From contig NZ_JAPMLV010000001.1 of assembly GCF_026420145.1 (NCBI RefSeq), positions 1,736,001-1,800,000 of the forward strand: DNA of 64,000 bases. The letters run 5' to 3'. Both the position numbers and the translations under genes were made by a program. Positions 8,886 through 17,991 of this stretch are shown one piece after another. Under the pieces are notes generated by a model that searched no databases, was not told the origin of the DNA, and saw only the letters and a list, made by a program, of their open reading frames with translations. Each line of letters begins with the position of its first letter. The first letter of the stretch is position 1. The stretch comes from Enterobacter pseudoroggenkampii. GTDB lineage: Bacteria > Pseudomonadota > Gammaproteobacteria > Enterobacterales > Enterobacteriaceae.

Positions 8886-9599
8886 ATGGCAACCACCCGA
8901 CCACGCGCGGAACGCGGCGCCTTTCCTCCGGGCGCGGAACAATATGGCCGCTCATTTTTAGGCGCATCGCTGATCTGGTTCCCGGCACCCGATGCCGATC
9001 GCGACAGCGGTTTGATCATTGCCGGCACGCACGGTGATGAGAACTCGTCTGTCGTCACGCTCTCGTGCGCGCTGCGGACGCTGACGCCGTCATTACGACG
9101 CCATCATGTGATTCTTGCCGTGAATCCGGATGGCTGCCAGCTTGGATTACGGGCAAATGCGAGGGGGATCGACCTGAACCGTAATTTCCCGGCGGCAAAC
9201 TGGCGCGCCGGAGAAACGGTGTATCGCTGGAACAGCTCAGCCGAGGAGCGGGACGTGGTGCTGCTGACGGGAGACAAGCCCGGCTCGGAGCCTGAAACGC
9301 AGGCGCTGTGCCAGCTTATCCATAAGATCCACCCCGCCTGGGTTGTCTCCTTCCACGATCCGCTGGCCTGCATTGAAGATCCGCGTCACTCCGACCTGGG
9401 CGCGTGGCTGGCACAGGCTTTCGGCCTGCCGCTCGTCACCAGCGTGGGGTATGAAACACCCGGATCATTCGGAAGCTGGTGTGCCGATTTGAGCCTGCCC
9501 TGCATCACCGCTGAATTCCCGCCGATATCCTCCGACGAAGCCAGCGAAATTTACCTAAAAGCGATGATGGAGCTTCTGCGCTGGCAGCCTCAGAGATGA
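8886..9599 (+). CDS. mpaA: Murein tripeptide amidase MpaA
   Basis: A 237-residue cytosolic M14-family zinc peptidase that cleaves the gamma-D-Glu-meso-Dap bond of murein tripeptide. The zinc site is seen as GTHGDE (His, Glu) and SFHDP (His), the catalytic Glu as ITAEFPP, and the substrate motif as DLNRNFPA. The start ATG 8886 (MATTRPRAERGAFPPG) matches the E. coli N-terminus; the frame is open further upstream but that extension is not conserved. Its end overlaps the convergent ycjG by 10 nt. With MppA and YcjG it completes uptake, cleavage and epimerisation of murein peptides. Confidence 0.95.
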   Translation: MATTRPRAERGAFPPGAEQYGRSFLGASLIWFPAPDADRDSGLIIAGTHGDENSSVVTLSCALRTLTPSLRRHHVILAVNPDGCQLGLRANARGIDLNRNFPAANWRAGETVYRWNSSAEERDVVLLTGDKPGSEPETQALCQLIHKIHPAWVVSFHDPLACIEDPRHSDLGAWLAQAFGLPLVTSVGYETPGSFGSWCADLSLPCITAEFPPISSDEASEIYLKAMMELLRWQPQR

Positions 9600-10555
9600 A
9601 GCACGCCGCTGGTAAATTTAAGGGCCGGTGAAACGTCAACCGCCAGCCACGTCGGGCCATCCAGATCGGCGAAACGAACCTGGTTGACCAGCGGCAGCGC
9701 CGCGCCGATCGCCCGGGAGGTGCAAAGCATGCATCCCAGCATCAGGGCGAACCCCTGCGCCCGGGCTTCCGCTGCCAGGGCCAGGGCTTCTGTCAGTCCG
9801 CCAGCCTTGTCGAGCTTGATATTGACCATCTCATAGCAGCCCTTAAGCTCGCTCAAATTTTCGCGGGTGTGGCAGCTTTCATCCGCGCACACGGGCAACG
9901 GATGGATAAAATTCTTCAGCGCTGCATCCTCTTTTACCGGCAGAGGCTGCTCCAGCATCGCTACGCCCAGATCGGCCAGCAGCTGGCATCGTGCGGCCAG
10001 CCCCTCGGGATGCCACGACTCGTTGGCGTCCACAATCAGCGTGGCTGAGGGTACCGCCGAGCGAATAGCGACCATCCGCTCGCTGATCAGACGATCGTCG
10101 AGCTTCACTTTTAACAGCGTGGCCCCGGCGTCATAGAGCGCTTTCGCACTGGCGGCCATTTGCTCCGGCTCACCAATCACGACCGTCTGCGCCGTCACGA
10201 TCGATTCCGGCACGACCACACCCAGCAAGGACGTCAGCGATTTTTGCTGCTTAGCGGCTTCAAGGCTCCAGAGCGCACAGTCGATGGCGTTGCGCGCCGC
10301 CCCAGCGGGTAAACGCTGCTGTAACGCCTCGCGCGTGAGACCTTTTTGCAGGTCAGGCACCAGGGTCATGATCTGCGCCATCACCGACGCAGGACTTTCT
10401 CCGTAGCGCGGGTAAGGCGTACATTCCCCGACGCCTTTCATACCCTCTTCTTCGATTTCAACTACGACCACGCTGGCTTCACTTCGGCTGCCGCGAGAGA
10501 TCACAAACGGGGTATGCAATGGCCAGGCTTCTTCATAGACCTTAACGCTTCTCAT
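9590..10555 (-). CDS. ycjG: L-Ala-D/L-Glu epimerase
   Basis: A 321-residue enolase-superfamily enzyme that converts L-Ala-D-Glu to L-Ala-L-Glu in murein peptide recycling. Visible features are the KVKLDD catalytic Lys region (~150), the metal ligands in LIVDANESW, EQPLP and CADESCH, and the second catalytic Lys in MVNIKLDKAGG. ATG 10555 is preferred over GTG 10558 because AAGGAGT lies 7 nt upstream of it. It is convergent with mpaA, overlapping by 10 nt, and divergent from tpx. Length and sequence match E. coli YcjG. Confidence 0.94.
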   Translation of the reverse strand: MRSVKVYEEAWPLHTPFVISRGSRSEASVVVVEIEEEGMKGVGECTPYPRYGESPASVMAQIMTLVPDLQKGLTREALQQRLPAGAARNAIDCALWSLEAAKQQKSLTSLLGVVVPESIVTAQTVVIGEPEQMAASAKALYDAGATLLKVKLDDRLISERMVAIRSAVPSATLIVDANESWHPEGLAARCQLLADLGVAMLEQPLPVKEDAALKNFIHPLPVCADESCHTRENLSELKGCYEMVNIKLDKAGGLTEALALAAEARAQGFALMLGCMLCTSRAIGAALPLVNQVRFADLDGPTWLAVDVSPALKFTSGVLHL

Positions 10556-10662
10556 CACTGACTCCTTGCGGCCCGGTAAGGCGAAAAATTTGGTTTGCCG
10601 TGTTATCCGCTGATGGCATACACTAGCCCCGACGTTAACTTTATGTAAACAGGAAGATATCT

Positions 10663-11169
10663 ATGTCACAACTCGTTCATTTCCAGGGCAACCCGGTTGC
10701 TGTAGCAGGTTCCATTCCGCAGGCTGGCAGCAAAGCGCAGGCTTTTACTCTGGTGGCTAAAGATCTGTCTGACGTCACACTGGCTCAGTTTGCGGGCAAA
10801 CGCAAAGTACTGAACATTTTCCCAAGCATTGATACCGGTGTTTGTGCCGCATCCGTGCGTAAATTCAATCAGCTGGCGACTGAAATGGACAACACCGTTG
10901 TGCTGTGCATTTCCGCTGACCTGCCGTTTGCCCAGTCCCGTTTCTGCGGTGCCGAAGGCCTGAGCAACGTTATTACCCTCTCCACCCTGCGCAGCGCAGA
11001 TTTCCTCGAGAAATATGGCGTCAGCATTGCTGAAGGCCCACTGAAGGGTCTGGCAGCACGTGCTGTACTGGTTCTGGATGAAAACGACACCGTCGTCTTC
11101 AGCGAACTGGTTAACGAAATCACCACCGAGCCGGACTACACTGCCGCGCTGGACGTGCTGAAAGCATAA
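10663..11169 (+). CDS. tpx: Thiol peroxidase Tpx
   Basis: A 168-residue atypical two-Cys peroxiredoxin reducing lipid and other hydroperoxides with thioredoxin. The peroxidatic Cys sits in [15 protein letters not shown] (about residue 61) and the resolving Cys in [15 protein letters not shown] (about residue 95). It has full length compared with E. coli Tpx. Codon use is strongly biased, as expected for an abundant protein. A Rho-independent terminator follows 34 bp after the stop, so it is a single-gene unit. Confidence 0.97.
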   Translation: MSQLVHFQGNPVAVAGSIPQAGSKAQAFTLVAKDLSDVTLAQFAGKRKVLNIFPSIDTGVCAASVRKFNQLATEMDNTVVLCISADLPFAQSRFCGAEGLSNVITLSTLRSADFLEKYGVSIAEGPLKGLAARAVLVLDENDTVVFSELVNEITTEPDYTAALDVLKA

Positions 11170-11203
11170 TAAGTCCTTAGCATTCTATACAACTTATTCT
11201 CAA

Positions 11204-11226
11204 CCTCGCTGCGGCGGGGTTTTTTA
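11204..11226 (+). terminator. tpx terminator
   Basis: Stem CCTCGC/GCGGGG with loop TGCG, followed by a run of T residues (11220-11226). Confidence 0.8.
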
Positions 11227-11358
11227 TTACCTCAAAGCTGAATCGTTAAAGCTTAAATGCTCGTAAGTCACATTAATCATGCAATAACTTAGGCAATATG
11301 TAACATGAGCGTGATCAATAACGCATAATAATCGTTAAAATTCCCTATTTTCATCCCC

Positions 11359-11401
11359 AGTGAAGCACATCACATTTCCCTTTTTGTCTAAACATTAGAT
11401 T
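11359..11401 (+). promoter_or_regulatory. Predicted CRP site and class II-type promoter for the aldose-epimerase-like gene
   Basis: AGTGA-N6-TCACA at 11359-11374 matches the CRP consensus at nine of ten half-site bases. A -10-like TAGATT lies at 11396-11401. A start near 11408 would put the CRP centre (11366.5) about 41.5 nt upstream, the class II spacing in which CRP overlaps the -35 region. Inference from sequence only. Confidence 0.6.
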
Positions 11402-11444
11402 TGCTTACGAAAGAAAATAATCGTTTCAGCAAAAAGGATAATAT

Positions 11445-12653
11445 ATGAAGATTAAATTCGCTTTTACGCTCCTTGCGGTCCTGATTTCTGGTCATGCTGC
11501 GGCTAAAACCTGGGTGCTGACAAGCGCTGAAAGCAGCGTAGAGAAAGGAAACTGGAAGATTTCCAGTGACGAGCTGAAAGTTAAGAATCAAACGTTCAGC
11601 ATTGAGCAAAAAGTCTTACATGGCGGCAAGCAGGAAGGCAGCAAAGTCATCATTATTAGCAGCAAAGATAGCCTCACCATCACCCTGAGCCCGACCCGCG
11701 GGATGAACCTTCTGCACGTAGAAGGCTTTGGCACCCGACTGGGTTGGAATTCCCCCGTCAAAGAGGTCGTGAACCCGGCTTATATCAATCTTGAAAGCCG
11801 CAACGGTCTCGGCTGGCTGGATGGTTTCAACGAGATGATGGTGCGCTGTGGCTATGAGTGGACAGGGCACCCGGTCACCGCGGACGGGCAAATTTATACC
11901 CTGCATGGCAGAGCCGGTAATACACCGGTATCGCAGGTAGAGGTCGAGGTTGCGGATGCCGCTCCGCATGAGATCCGCGTTCGGGGTTTGATCAAAGAGA
12001 GCACGTTCAAAAAAGCGGATCTGCAAACCATGACCGAACTGCGCTACGTCCCCGGAACCAACCAGTTCAGCCTGCATGATGTTCTGACCAACCATGCAGA
12101 TTACCCTCATGATTACCAAATCATCTATCACAGCAACTTCGGCACGCCAATCCTCGAAGAAGGCGCCCGATTCCTTGCGCCTGCGGTGAGCGTGAGCCCA
12201 TTCAATGACTACGCCAAAGCGGGCATTAACGACTGGCAAACCTACGCCGGGCCGACAAAGGGCTTTGATGAGATGGTCTTTAACATTAAACCGCTCGCAG
12301 ACAACAACCACGAAACGCTCGCGGCAGTGGTCAACAAAGCCGGAGATAAAGGCGCATCAATCCAGTTTGATACGCGCCAGCTGCCTGTGCTGACCTTATG
12401 GAAAAATACCGACACGCTGAAGCAGGGTTATGTCACGGGCATCGAACCGGGTACCAGCTACGCCTACCCCGTGACGATTGAACGCGAGCAGAAGCGGGTT
12501 AAGCAGCTGGAGCCAGGCGCCAGCGCGCAGTTCGATCTGACCTATACCCTGCTGCACAGCCCGCAGCAGGTGAAAGACATCGAAAGCAGGATTGCGTCGA
12601 TACAGGGAGAGACAAAAACAGAAATCGTTAACACGCCGATGGCGAAGGAATAA
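11445..12653 (+). CDS. Secreted aldose 1-epimerase-like protein (DUF4432 type)
   Basis: A 402-residue protein with a clear N-terminal signal peptide (MKIKFAFTLLAVLISGHAAA, cleavage about residue 20), so it is probably periplasmic. The body resembles the beta-sandwich aldose-epimerase-like proteins grouped as DUF4432: MNLLHVEGFGTRLGWNSP, an NGLGWLDGFNEMMVRCG stretch, a LHGRAGNTP segment and a late HSNFGTP block. Related proteins act on sugars or sugar derivatives, but the substrate is unknown. The gene has its own SD (AAAAAGGATA) and a predicted CRP-type promoter, which fits a carbon-source role. It sits between tpx and tyrR, where E. coli K-12 has no such gene. A shared terminator separates it from convergent tyrR. 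Confidence 0.8.
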   Translation: MKIKFAFTLLAVLISGHAAAKTWVLTSAESSVEKGNWKISSDELKVKNQTFSIEQKVLHGGKQEGSKVIIISSKDSLTITLSPTRGMNLLHVEGFGTRLGWNSPVKEVVNPAYINLESRNGLGWLDGFNEMMVRCGYEWTGHPVTADGQIYTLHGRAGNTPVSQVEVEVADAAPHEIRVRGLIKESTFKKADLQTMTELRYVPGTNQFSLHDVLTNHADYPHDYQIIYHSNFGTPILEEGARFLAPAVSVSPFNDYAKAGINDWQTYAGPTKGFDEMVFNIKPLADNNHETLAAVVNKAGDKGASIQFDTRQLPVLTLWKNTDTLKQGYVTGIEPGTSYAYPVTIEREQKRVKQLEPGASAQFDLTYTLLHSPQQVKDIESRIASIQGETKTEIVNTPMAKE

Positions 12654-12663
12654 ACGTAAAGTA

Positions 12664-12689
12664 AAAAGCCTCTTTGCAGAGGCTTTTTT
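12664..12689. terminator. Bidirectional terminator between the epimerase-like gene and tyrR
   Basis: AAAAGCCTCT and AGAGGCTTTT form a 10-bp stem with loop TTGC. T-runs exist on both strands, so it serves both convergent genes. Confidence 0.85.
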
Positions 12690-12690
12690 G

Positions 12691-14232
12691 TTATTCGTCA
12701 CCTTTCTTATGATTCAAACCGTACTCACGCAGCTTATTCGCGATTGCGGTGTGCGAGACGCCAAGACGTTTTGCCAGCTTGCGGGTGCTGGGATAGCTGC
12801 GGTACAGCTGCGTCAGCACAGAACGCTCGAAACGGCTGGTGATATCGTCCAGCGACCCTTCCATCGCCTCTTCGCCTACCGATACCGTTCCGGCATCGTA
12901 ATCCGGCAGCAGGATATCCTGCGGGCGCAGCTCATACCCTTCAAGCTGGGTCAGCGCGCGATATACGGCGTTTTTGAGCTGACGAATGTTGCCCGGCCAG
13001 CCGTAGCGCATGAGCACCGTGCCAAGATCGGCAGACAGTTTCGGACGCGGCACCCCCTGCTCGTCGGCAAAGCGGGCGACGAACAGCTCCGTAAGCGGCA
13101 TGATGTCCTGGGGGCAATCGCGCAGCGGCGGAATATTCAGCGTCAGGACGTTGAGGCGGTAATAGAGATCTTCGCGGAAGATCCCCTTTTGCACCAGTTC
13201 AACCAGGTTTTTCTGGGTGGCGCAAATGACGCGCACGTCCACATGCACTTCGTGATCCTCACCGACGCGGCGGAACGTTCCGTCGTTCAGGAAACGCAGC
13301 AGCTTAGCCTGCATACGCGGCGACATTTCGCCGATTTCGTCCAGCAGCACCGAGCCGCCGTTAGCCTGCTCGAAGAACCCTTTCTTGCCTTCCGGCGCGT
13401 GACCAAACAGCTCGCTTTCAACGGCATCTTCCGGAATAGAGGCGCAGTTAAGTGCCAGATAAGGTTTGGCTGCACGCGGACTCGCCTGATGCACGGCGTG
13501 AGCCAGCAGGTCTTTCCCGGTGCCGGTATCCCCGGTAATCAGCAGCGGCGCGGTCAGGCTTGCAAGCTTGCGCGCCTGATCAACCACATGGCGCATTTTC
13601 GGGCTGACGGCGATAATCTGGCTGAATGCGCCAACGTCCTGACTGGAGAGGTTTTGCAGCTGGCGACCCATGCGTAACGTCGAGCGCAGCATGATCACTG
13701 CCCCGGTCAACACGCGAGTATTCCCTTCCCCTTTCAGATAGACCGGCGTGATCTCCATCAGGAAATTCTGTCCGTTAATCACCACATGCTCACTAAGCGT
13801 GTTCTGCGGATTGCTGTCCAGCCAGCGCTGGAAGTTAAAGCCGGGGATCAGCTGCGCGGCGTTATGATTGCTGAGCTTCTCCTGGCTCTGCGCGAACAGC
13901 TGGCAGCTCGCGTGGTTAACGCGCTCAACTTTGCTCTTCAAATCCAGGGAGAGGAACGGCTCGGGCATGGCTTCCAGCAGCGCGCTCAGGGCCAGGTGCT
14001 CACGCTCAGAGGGCATCCAGGGAATGGTGCGTACATCCGTAACGCCAGCGATACGGCGGATTTCCGCCATCAGGCTGCTGAAGGTATTAAATTCAATTTC
14101 GGCAAAATTGAGGTAAATTCGCCCGACAGGATCGATCTCAATGCCACGTAAATCAATGCTACGTAAAACAAGAAGATCGAGTAATTCGCGGGTCAGACCG
14201 AGACGGTCTTCACAGAAGACTTCAAGACGCAT
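12691..14232 (-). CDS. tyrR: Transcriptional regulator TyrR
   Basis: A 513-residue regulator of aromatic amino acid synthesis and transport genes. It has an N-terminal ACT domain (MRLEVFCEDRLGLTRELLDL), a PAS domain (~80-190), an AAA+ domain with Walker A GDTGTGKD and Walker B VLLDEIGEM, and a C-terminal helix-turn-helix (TRKLAKRLGVSHTAIANKL). The GAFTGA loop of sigma-54 activators is replaced (ELFGHAPEGKKGFFEQ), as is known for TyrR, which works with sigma-70. It matches E. coli TyrR in length. A TyrR box sits in its own promoter region at 14302-14319. Confidence 0.97.
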   Translation of the reverse strand: MRLEVFCEDRLGLTRELLDLLVLRSIDLRGIEIDPVGRIYLNFAEIEFNTFSSLMAEIRRIAGVTDVRTIPWMPSEREHLALSALLEAMPEPFLSLDLKSKVERVNHASCQLFAQSQEKLSNHNAAQLIPGFNFQRWLDSNPQNTLSEHVVINGQNFLMEITPVYLKGEGNTRVLTGAVIMLRSTLRMGRQLQNLSSQDVGAFSQIIAVSPKMRHVVDQARKLASLTAPLLITGDTGTGKDLLAHAVHQASPRAAKPYLALNCASIPEDAVESELFGHAPEGKKGFFEQANGGSVLLDEIGEMSPRMQAKLLRFLNDGTFRRVGEDHEVHVDVRVICATQKNLVELVQKGIFREDLYYRLNVLTLNIPPLRDCPQDIMPLTELFVARFADEQGVPRPKLSADLGTVLMRYGWPGNIRQLKNAVYRALTQLEGYELRPQDILLPDYDAGTVSVGEEAMEGSLDDITSRFERSVLTQLYRSYPSTRKLAKRLGVSHTAIANKLREYGLNHKKGDE

Positions 14233-14298
14233 GGGAAATTCACCGTTTTAAGCCAATAACAGTAAAATGATATGTCAGAACACGGTGATCCGGAAGAT

Positions 14299-14322
14299 GG
14301 CTGTCAACAAATATTGACAGCC
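14299..14322 (-). promoter_or_regulatory. TyrR box overlapping a tyrR -35 element
   Basis: GGCTGTCAA and TTGACAGCC form a perfect 9-bp inverted repeat with a 6-bp spacer. The core TGTCAA-N6-TTGACA fits the TyrR consensus TGTAAA-N6-TTTACA and keeps the essential G-N14-C pair. The TTGACA half can serve as -35 on the minus strand, so bound TyrR would block its own promoter. Confidence 0.7.
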
Positions 14323-14344
14323 AGCACGATTAGTGAACAAAACC

Positions 14345-15397
14345 TCACGGAGTCGGTTTTTTATTGAGCGTCTCTTTGAGCTGGCCGATCAGCTCACGCC
14401 TGAAATCCCCCAGCCGGGGCTTATCGCCATCAATCCACGGCAGCGGACGGCAGACCTCCATCGCTTTAATTCCCAAACGCGCCGTTAATAATCCCGCGCC
14501 GATACCCTGAGCGGCACGGGCAGAAAGACGCGCCGCCAGATCCTGCGACATCCAGTCCATGCCCACTTCGCGCACCAGTTCACTCGCTCCGGCAAACGCG
14601 ATATTGAGCAGGACCAGTTTGAACAGTCTCAGCCGACTGTAGTAACCCAGCTCTATGCCGTAAAGGTTCGCAATACGGTTGATCAGGCGCAGGTTGCGCC
14701 AGGCGATAAAGGCCATATCGACCAGCGCCAGCGGGCTAACGGCAATCATCAGGGTGGATTCCGCCGCAGAGCGGCTGATCTCGCGTCGCGCCTGGGCATC
14801 CAGCACCGGCTGAACCATATGGGAGTAGAGCGTCACCACTTCCCGGTCATTCTGGGTTTCATGGATGGCGGCATACCAGCGCTGAAGCGCCGGATGCGAC
14901 TGATCGATGCCGGCCTGGCTGGCCAGCTTTTCACAGAACGCGCGACCTTTCCCGGTGCCGTGGCTGTGAAGCAGATCCCGCGCTTCATCACGCTCATGCG
15001 CGCGCTGGCGCAAACGCCAGAGCCGACGCCACTCGGTGGCAACCGACCCGATGCCCGCCCCCACAATCAGCGCGCCCGCGGCACATCCGCCCAGCGCGAC
15101 CCAGTCCTGAGTATGCCAGGCATTCATCGTCCACTGCACGCCCTGCCCAACCACGCTTACGCCAAACAGCGCCAGACCGGCGGTGACCATCTTGCGCCAC
15201 AGACTGCGTTTTGGACGCAGAGCGGCTTCCACAACCGCCTCCGCCGGCCCTTCTTCGACGCCAGGCTCCTCAGTCAGGGCCGGGGCAAAGTTATCCGCCT
15301 GCGTGCCGCTGAACGTCTGCGCGGTTTTGAACGCCTCCTGAGGATCCTGCTCAAGCGTTCCGGTAAAGTCTATGCGCGGTTTTAACGGTTCCGTCAT
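14345..15397 (-). CDS. ycjF: UPF0283 inner-membrane protein YcjF
   Basis: A 350-residue protein with two hydrophobic segments (about residues 70-125, including [18 protein letters not shown] and [19 protein letters not shown]) and a further apolar stretch near 210-260. It matches E. coli YcjF closely. The function is not established. Its start overlaps the ycjX stop by 4 nt, so the two are translationally coupled in one heat-shock operon. The final residues (TLNKKPTP) are near-polar and cytosolic by prediction. Confidence 0.92.
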   Translation of the reverse strand: MTEPLKPRIDFTGTLEQDPQEAFKTAQTFSGTQADNFAPALTEEPGVEEGPAEAVVEAALRPKRSLWRKMVTAGLALFGVSVVGQGVQWTMNAWHTQDWVALGGCAAGALIVGAGIGSVATEWRRLWRLRQRAHERDEARDLLHSHGTGKGRAFCEKLASQAGIDQSHPALQRWYAAIHETQNDREVVTLYSHMVQPVLDAQARREISRSAAESTLMIAVSPLALVDMAFIAWRNLRLINRIANLYGIELGYYSRLRLFKLVLLNIAFAGASELVREVGMDWMSQDLAARLSARAAQGIGAGLLTARLGIKAMEVCRPLPWIDGDKPRLGDFRRELIGQLKETLNKKPTP

Positions 15398-16791
15398 CGC
15401 AATTTATCTCCAATCAAAAACTCAAGCGCCGCATCCAGACGGATGTGTGGTAATGGCCTGTCGACGCTCATTGCCTGCGGGCGGAAGGCTTCAAACTGGA
15501 AGCCCTGGTTCTGCCAGAAGGCCTGACCCGGCAGCCGCGCAGGCACTTCGCCCGGATACACGGTAAGCGGTTCACCGTCGCTGAGCCGGTTCCCGCGTAA
15601 TGCCGGTATTTTCTCACCGTTAAGGTCAATCAGCCCGCTTTGCGTCGCCTGCACGGACGCGAGCCCAAGGCAATCCATGCCGATCCCTTCGAAGGCGGCG
15701 TTTTGCCAGGCGTCCTGCACCAGCTGCTGCAGCAGCGACACCATATTGGCATGCTGGTCGACCGTGACGTGATCGGCCTTCGTGGCCGCAAAGAGCAGTT
15801 TATCGATTACCGGTGAGAACAGACGGCGAAACAGCGTCCGCTGCCCGTAGTGAAAACTTTGCATCAGCTGCGTCAGCGCAAGGCGCATATCGTTGAAGGC
15901 CTGTGGCCCGCTGTTAAGCGGCTGCAGACAATCCACCAGCACAATCTGGCGGTCAAATCGCAAAAAGTGGTTTTTATAGAATCCCTTGACCACTTTTTCA
16001 CAGTAGTAATGGTAACGCTCACGCAGCATCCCTGCGTTAGTGTGCTTATCCGCCTGCGCCAGCGTCGACTCGCCCACCCCGTCCACATCCGGCCAGGGGA
16101 AGAACTGAAGCGCAGGCGCGCCCGCTAAATCACCCGGCAGAACAAATCGCCCCGGCTGAATGAAGTGTAACCCTTCCTGCTTGCACTGGTGCAAATACGC
16201 CGTCCAGGCGTCGGCAATGGCCGCCAGACGGTTCTCATCTGCCGTCGCAAGCGGGTCCAGACCTTCGCACAGCTGTCGCCATTTGGCCGACCACCCGGCG
16301 CGCTGCCCCTGCAACAGGCCCGTCATCTGGCGGGACCAGCTAAGGTAATCCTGCGCCAGCATCGGCAGGTCGAGCAGCCATTCGCCGGGGTAATCGACGA
16401 TTTCCAGGTACAGCGTGGAGGTATCCTTGAAGTGGCGCATCAGGGATTCATTCGAGCGAAAACGCAGCGCGAGGCGAATTTCACTGACCCCTCGCGTCGG
16501 CGTCGGCCAGGTGGGCGGATCGCCATAGAGCTGCGCCAGCCCTTCGTCATAGGTAAAACGTGGAATACCAAAATCCCGCTGTGGGACGCGCTTCACGCCC
16601 AGCAGGCGTTCTTCCCGCACCGCGCTAAGCAACGGCAGACGCGCCCCGGCGTGCAGGTTCAGGAGCTGGTTTACCATCGCGGTGATAAACGCCGTCTTAC
16701 CGCTGCGGCTCAGCCCCGTCACGGCCAGACGCAGATGACGGTCAACGCCACGGTTCACCAGTGAATTGATTTCGTTCTTAAGTCGCTTCAT
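15394..16791 (-). CDS. ycjX: YcjX-family GTPase-like protein
   Basis: A 465-residue protein with an N-terminal P-loop [11 protein letters not shown] (about residues 25-35) and the conserved [12 protein letters not shown] segment of the YcjX/DUF463 family. Predicted P-loop NTPase; its cellular role is not defined. The first gene of the ycjXF pair, with a sigma-32-type promoter 51-79 nt upstream, consistent with the heat-shock control known for E. coli ycjX. Length and order match E. coli. Confidence 0.94.
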   Translation of the reverse strand: MKRLKNEINSLVNRGVDRHLRLAVTGLSRSGKTAFITAMVNQLLNLHAGARLPLLSAVREERLLGVKRVPQRDFGIPRFTYDEGLAQLYGDPPTWPTPTRGVSEIRLALRFRSNESLMRHFKDTSTLYLEIVDYPGEWLLDLPMLAQDYLSWSRQMTGLLQGQRAGWSAKWRQLCEGLDPLATADENRLAAIADAWTAYLHQCKQEGLHFIQPGRFVLPGDLAGAPALQFFPWPDVDGVGESTLAQADKHTNAGMLRERYHYYCEKVVKGFYKNHFLRFDRQIVLVDCLQPLNSGPQAFNDMRLALTQLMQSFHYGQRTLFRRLFSPVIDKLLFAATKADHVTVDQHANMVSLLQQLVQDAWQNAAFEGIGMDCLGLASVQATQSGLIDLNGEKIPALRGNRLSDGEPLTVYPGEVPARLPGQAFWQNQGFQFEAFRPQAMSVDRPLPHIRLDAALEFLIGDKLR

Positions 16792-16841
16792 CGCCGTCCT
16801 TCGTTGCCTGGAAGCCTTGAATGCATGGCTTCAGAATACAA

Positions 16842-16870
16842 TAAATGGGGGCAGATCGTTGATTATCAAT
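16842..16870 (-). promoter_or_regulatory. Sigma-32 (heat-shock) promoter of ycjXF
   Basis: On the minus strand, ATTGATA (16870-16864) is followed after 13 nt by CCCCATTTA (16850-16842). The -10 is an exact match to the sigma-32 consensus; the -35 matches partially. ycjX is a known sigma-32 target in E. coli. Confidence 0.7.
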
Positions 16871-16946
16871 TCTTATTTATTGCTATTGCCGTTTTCTCTC
16901 CAGTAAGATGAACGGCATTGCTGTCAGTCCGGAGTGAGTAAGGTGT

Positions 16947-17957
16947 ATGTCACCCACCATCTATGATATCGCACGGGTTGCGGGCGTATCGAAATCAACC
17001 GTTTCCCGCGTTCTGAATAAACAAACGAATATTTCTCCCGAAGCACGTGACAAAGTGCTGAAGGCGATTGACGAATTAAATTATCAACCCAACAAACTGG
17101 CTCGCGCCCTGACCTCTTCAGGCTTCGATGCCATTATGGTTATTTCGACCCGTTCAACCAAAACCACTGCCGGTAATCCCTTTTTCTCCGATGTCCTTCA
17201 TGCCATTACGGCTAAAGCGGAAGAAGAAGGGTTTGATGTTATTTTGCAAACCTCAAAAAGCAGCGAAGACGATCTGCTGAAATGTGTAAGTAAAATAAAG
17301 CAGAAAATGATCAAAGGGATCATTATGCTGAGTTCACCCGCAAATGAATCCTTTTTCACCACGCTGGATGCATATGGCGTACCGGTAGTAGTTATCGGCA
17401 AAGTGGAAGGTGAGTATCAGAATATTTATTCCGTCGACACGGATAATTTTCATGACAGCGCCACGCTGACCGAAACTTTTATAAAAAACGGTCTCCGAAA
17501 AATTGCCTGTCTGCATGCGCCACTTGATTATCATGTTTCGATCGATCGTCTGGCGGGCTATAAAGCCAGTCTGGAAAAGCACCGTATTGCCATTAACCCG
17601 GACTGGATCAGGGATGGCGGTTATACCCATGAGAGCGCGCTCACGGCAGCTCTGGAACTGTTGTCGTCACCCACGCCGCCTGATGCGGTATTTGCGACCG
17701 ACAGCATGAAGTTGCTCAGCCTCTATCGTGCGGCGGATGAGTTGAATCTGATGATCCCGGAACAGGTGGTGATAGCCGGATACAGCGACCCGATGCTGTC
17801 TCTCATTTTAACGCCCGCACCTGGCGGCTTTGATATCCCCACACGAAAACTGGGGGAAGAGAGCTGCGATCTTCTTTTCAGGCGTATTGCGGGTCAGCCC
17901 GCCCCGCAAAAAGTGCTGGTTGATACCCACTTTTTGTTGGCTGCTTCCCTTCGCTAA
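16947..17957 (+). CDS. ycjW: LacI-family regulator YcjW
   Basis: A 336-residue repressor-type protein. The N-terminal helix-turn-helix and hinge ([20 protein letters not shown], then [12 protein letters not shown]) are typical of LacI/GalR. The rest is a periplasmic-binding-protein-like sugar-sensing domain, with [10 protein letters not shown] and IAGYSDPML landmarks. The ATG is preceded by AAGGTGT. It lies next to the ycj carbohydrate operon and ompG, convergent with ompG. It probably controls that operon; the repeated 14-bp dyad at 20747 and 30691 is the best operator candidate. The inducer is unknown but is likely a glucoside or kojibiose-type sugar. Confidence 0.93.
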   Translation: MSPTIYDIARVAGVSKSTVSRVLNKQTNISPEARDKVLKAIDELNYQPNKLARALTSSGFDAIMVISTRSTKTTAGNPFFSDVLHAITAKAEEEGFDVILQTSKSSEDDLLKCVSKIKQKMIKGIIMLSSPANESFFTTLDAYGVPVVVIGKVEGEYQNIYSVDTDNFHDSATLTETFIKNGLRKIACLHAPLDYHVSIDRLAGYKASLEKHRIAINPDWIRDGGYTHESALTAALELLSSPTPPDAVFATDSMKLLSLYRAADELNLMIPEQVVIAGYSDPMLSLILTPAPGGFDIPTRKLGEESCDLLFRRIAGQPAPQKVLVDTHFLLAASLR

Positions 17958-17959
17958 AA

Positions 17960-17980
17960 CCAGGGGCTTAGTGCCCCTGG
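17960..17980 (-). terminator. Hairpin between ycjW and ompG
   Basis: CCAGGGGC/GCCCCTGG, 8-bp stem with a 5-nt loop. On the minus strand it is followed by TTTT, so it ends ompG; on the plus strand there is no T-run. Confidence 0.6.
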
Positions 17981-17991
17981 CGTGTCGTCGG

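Noticed and set aside
13021..13500. Loss of GAFTGA in TyrR as a possible mutation
   Set aside because: TyrR of E. coli also lacks the GAFTGA loop and works with sigma-70, so this is the family norm.
12592..13677. Long plus-strand frame of 361 codons opposite tyrR
   Set aside because: It lies antisense to clearly conserved tyrR, has no SD and reads as composition-driven Arg/Gln/His-rich sequence with no motif.
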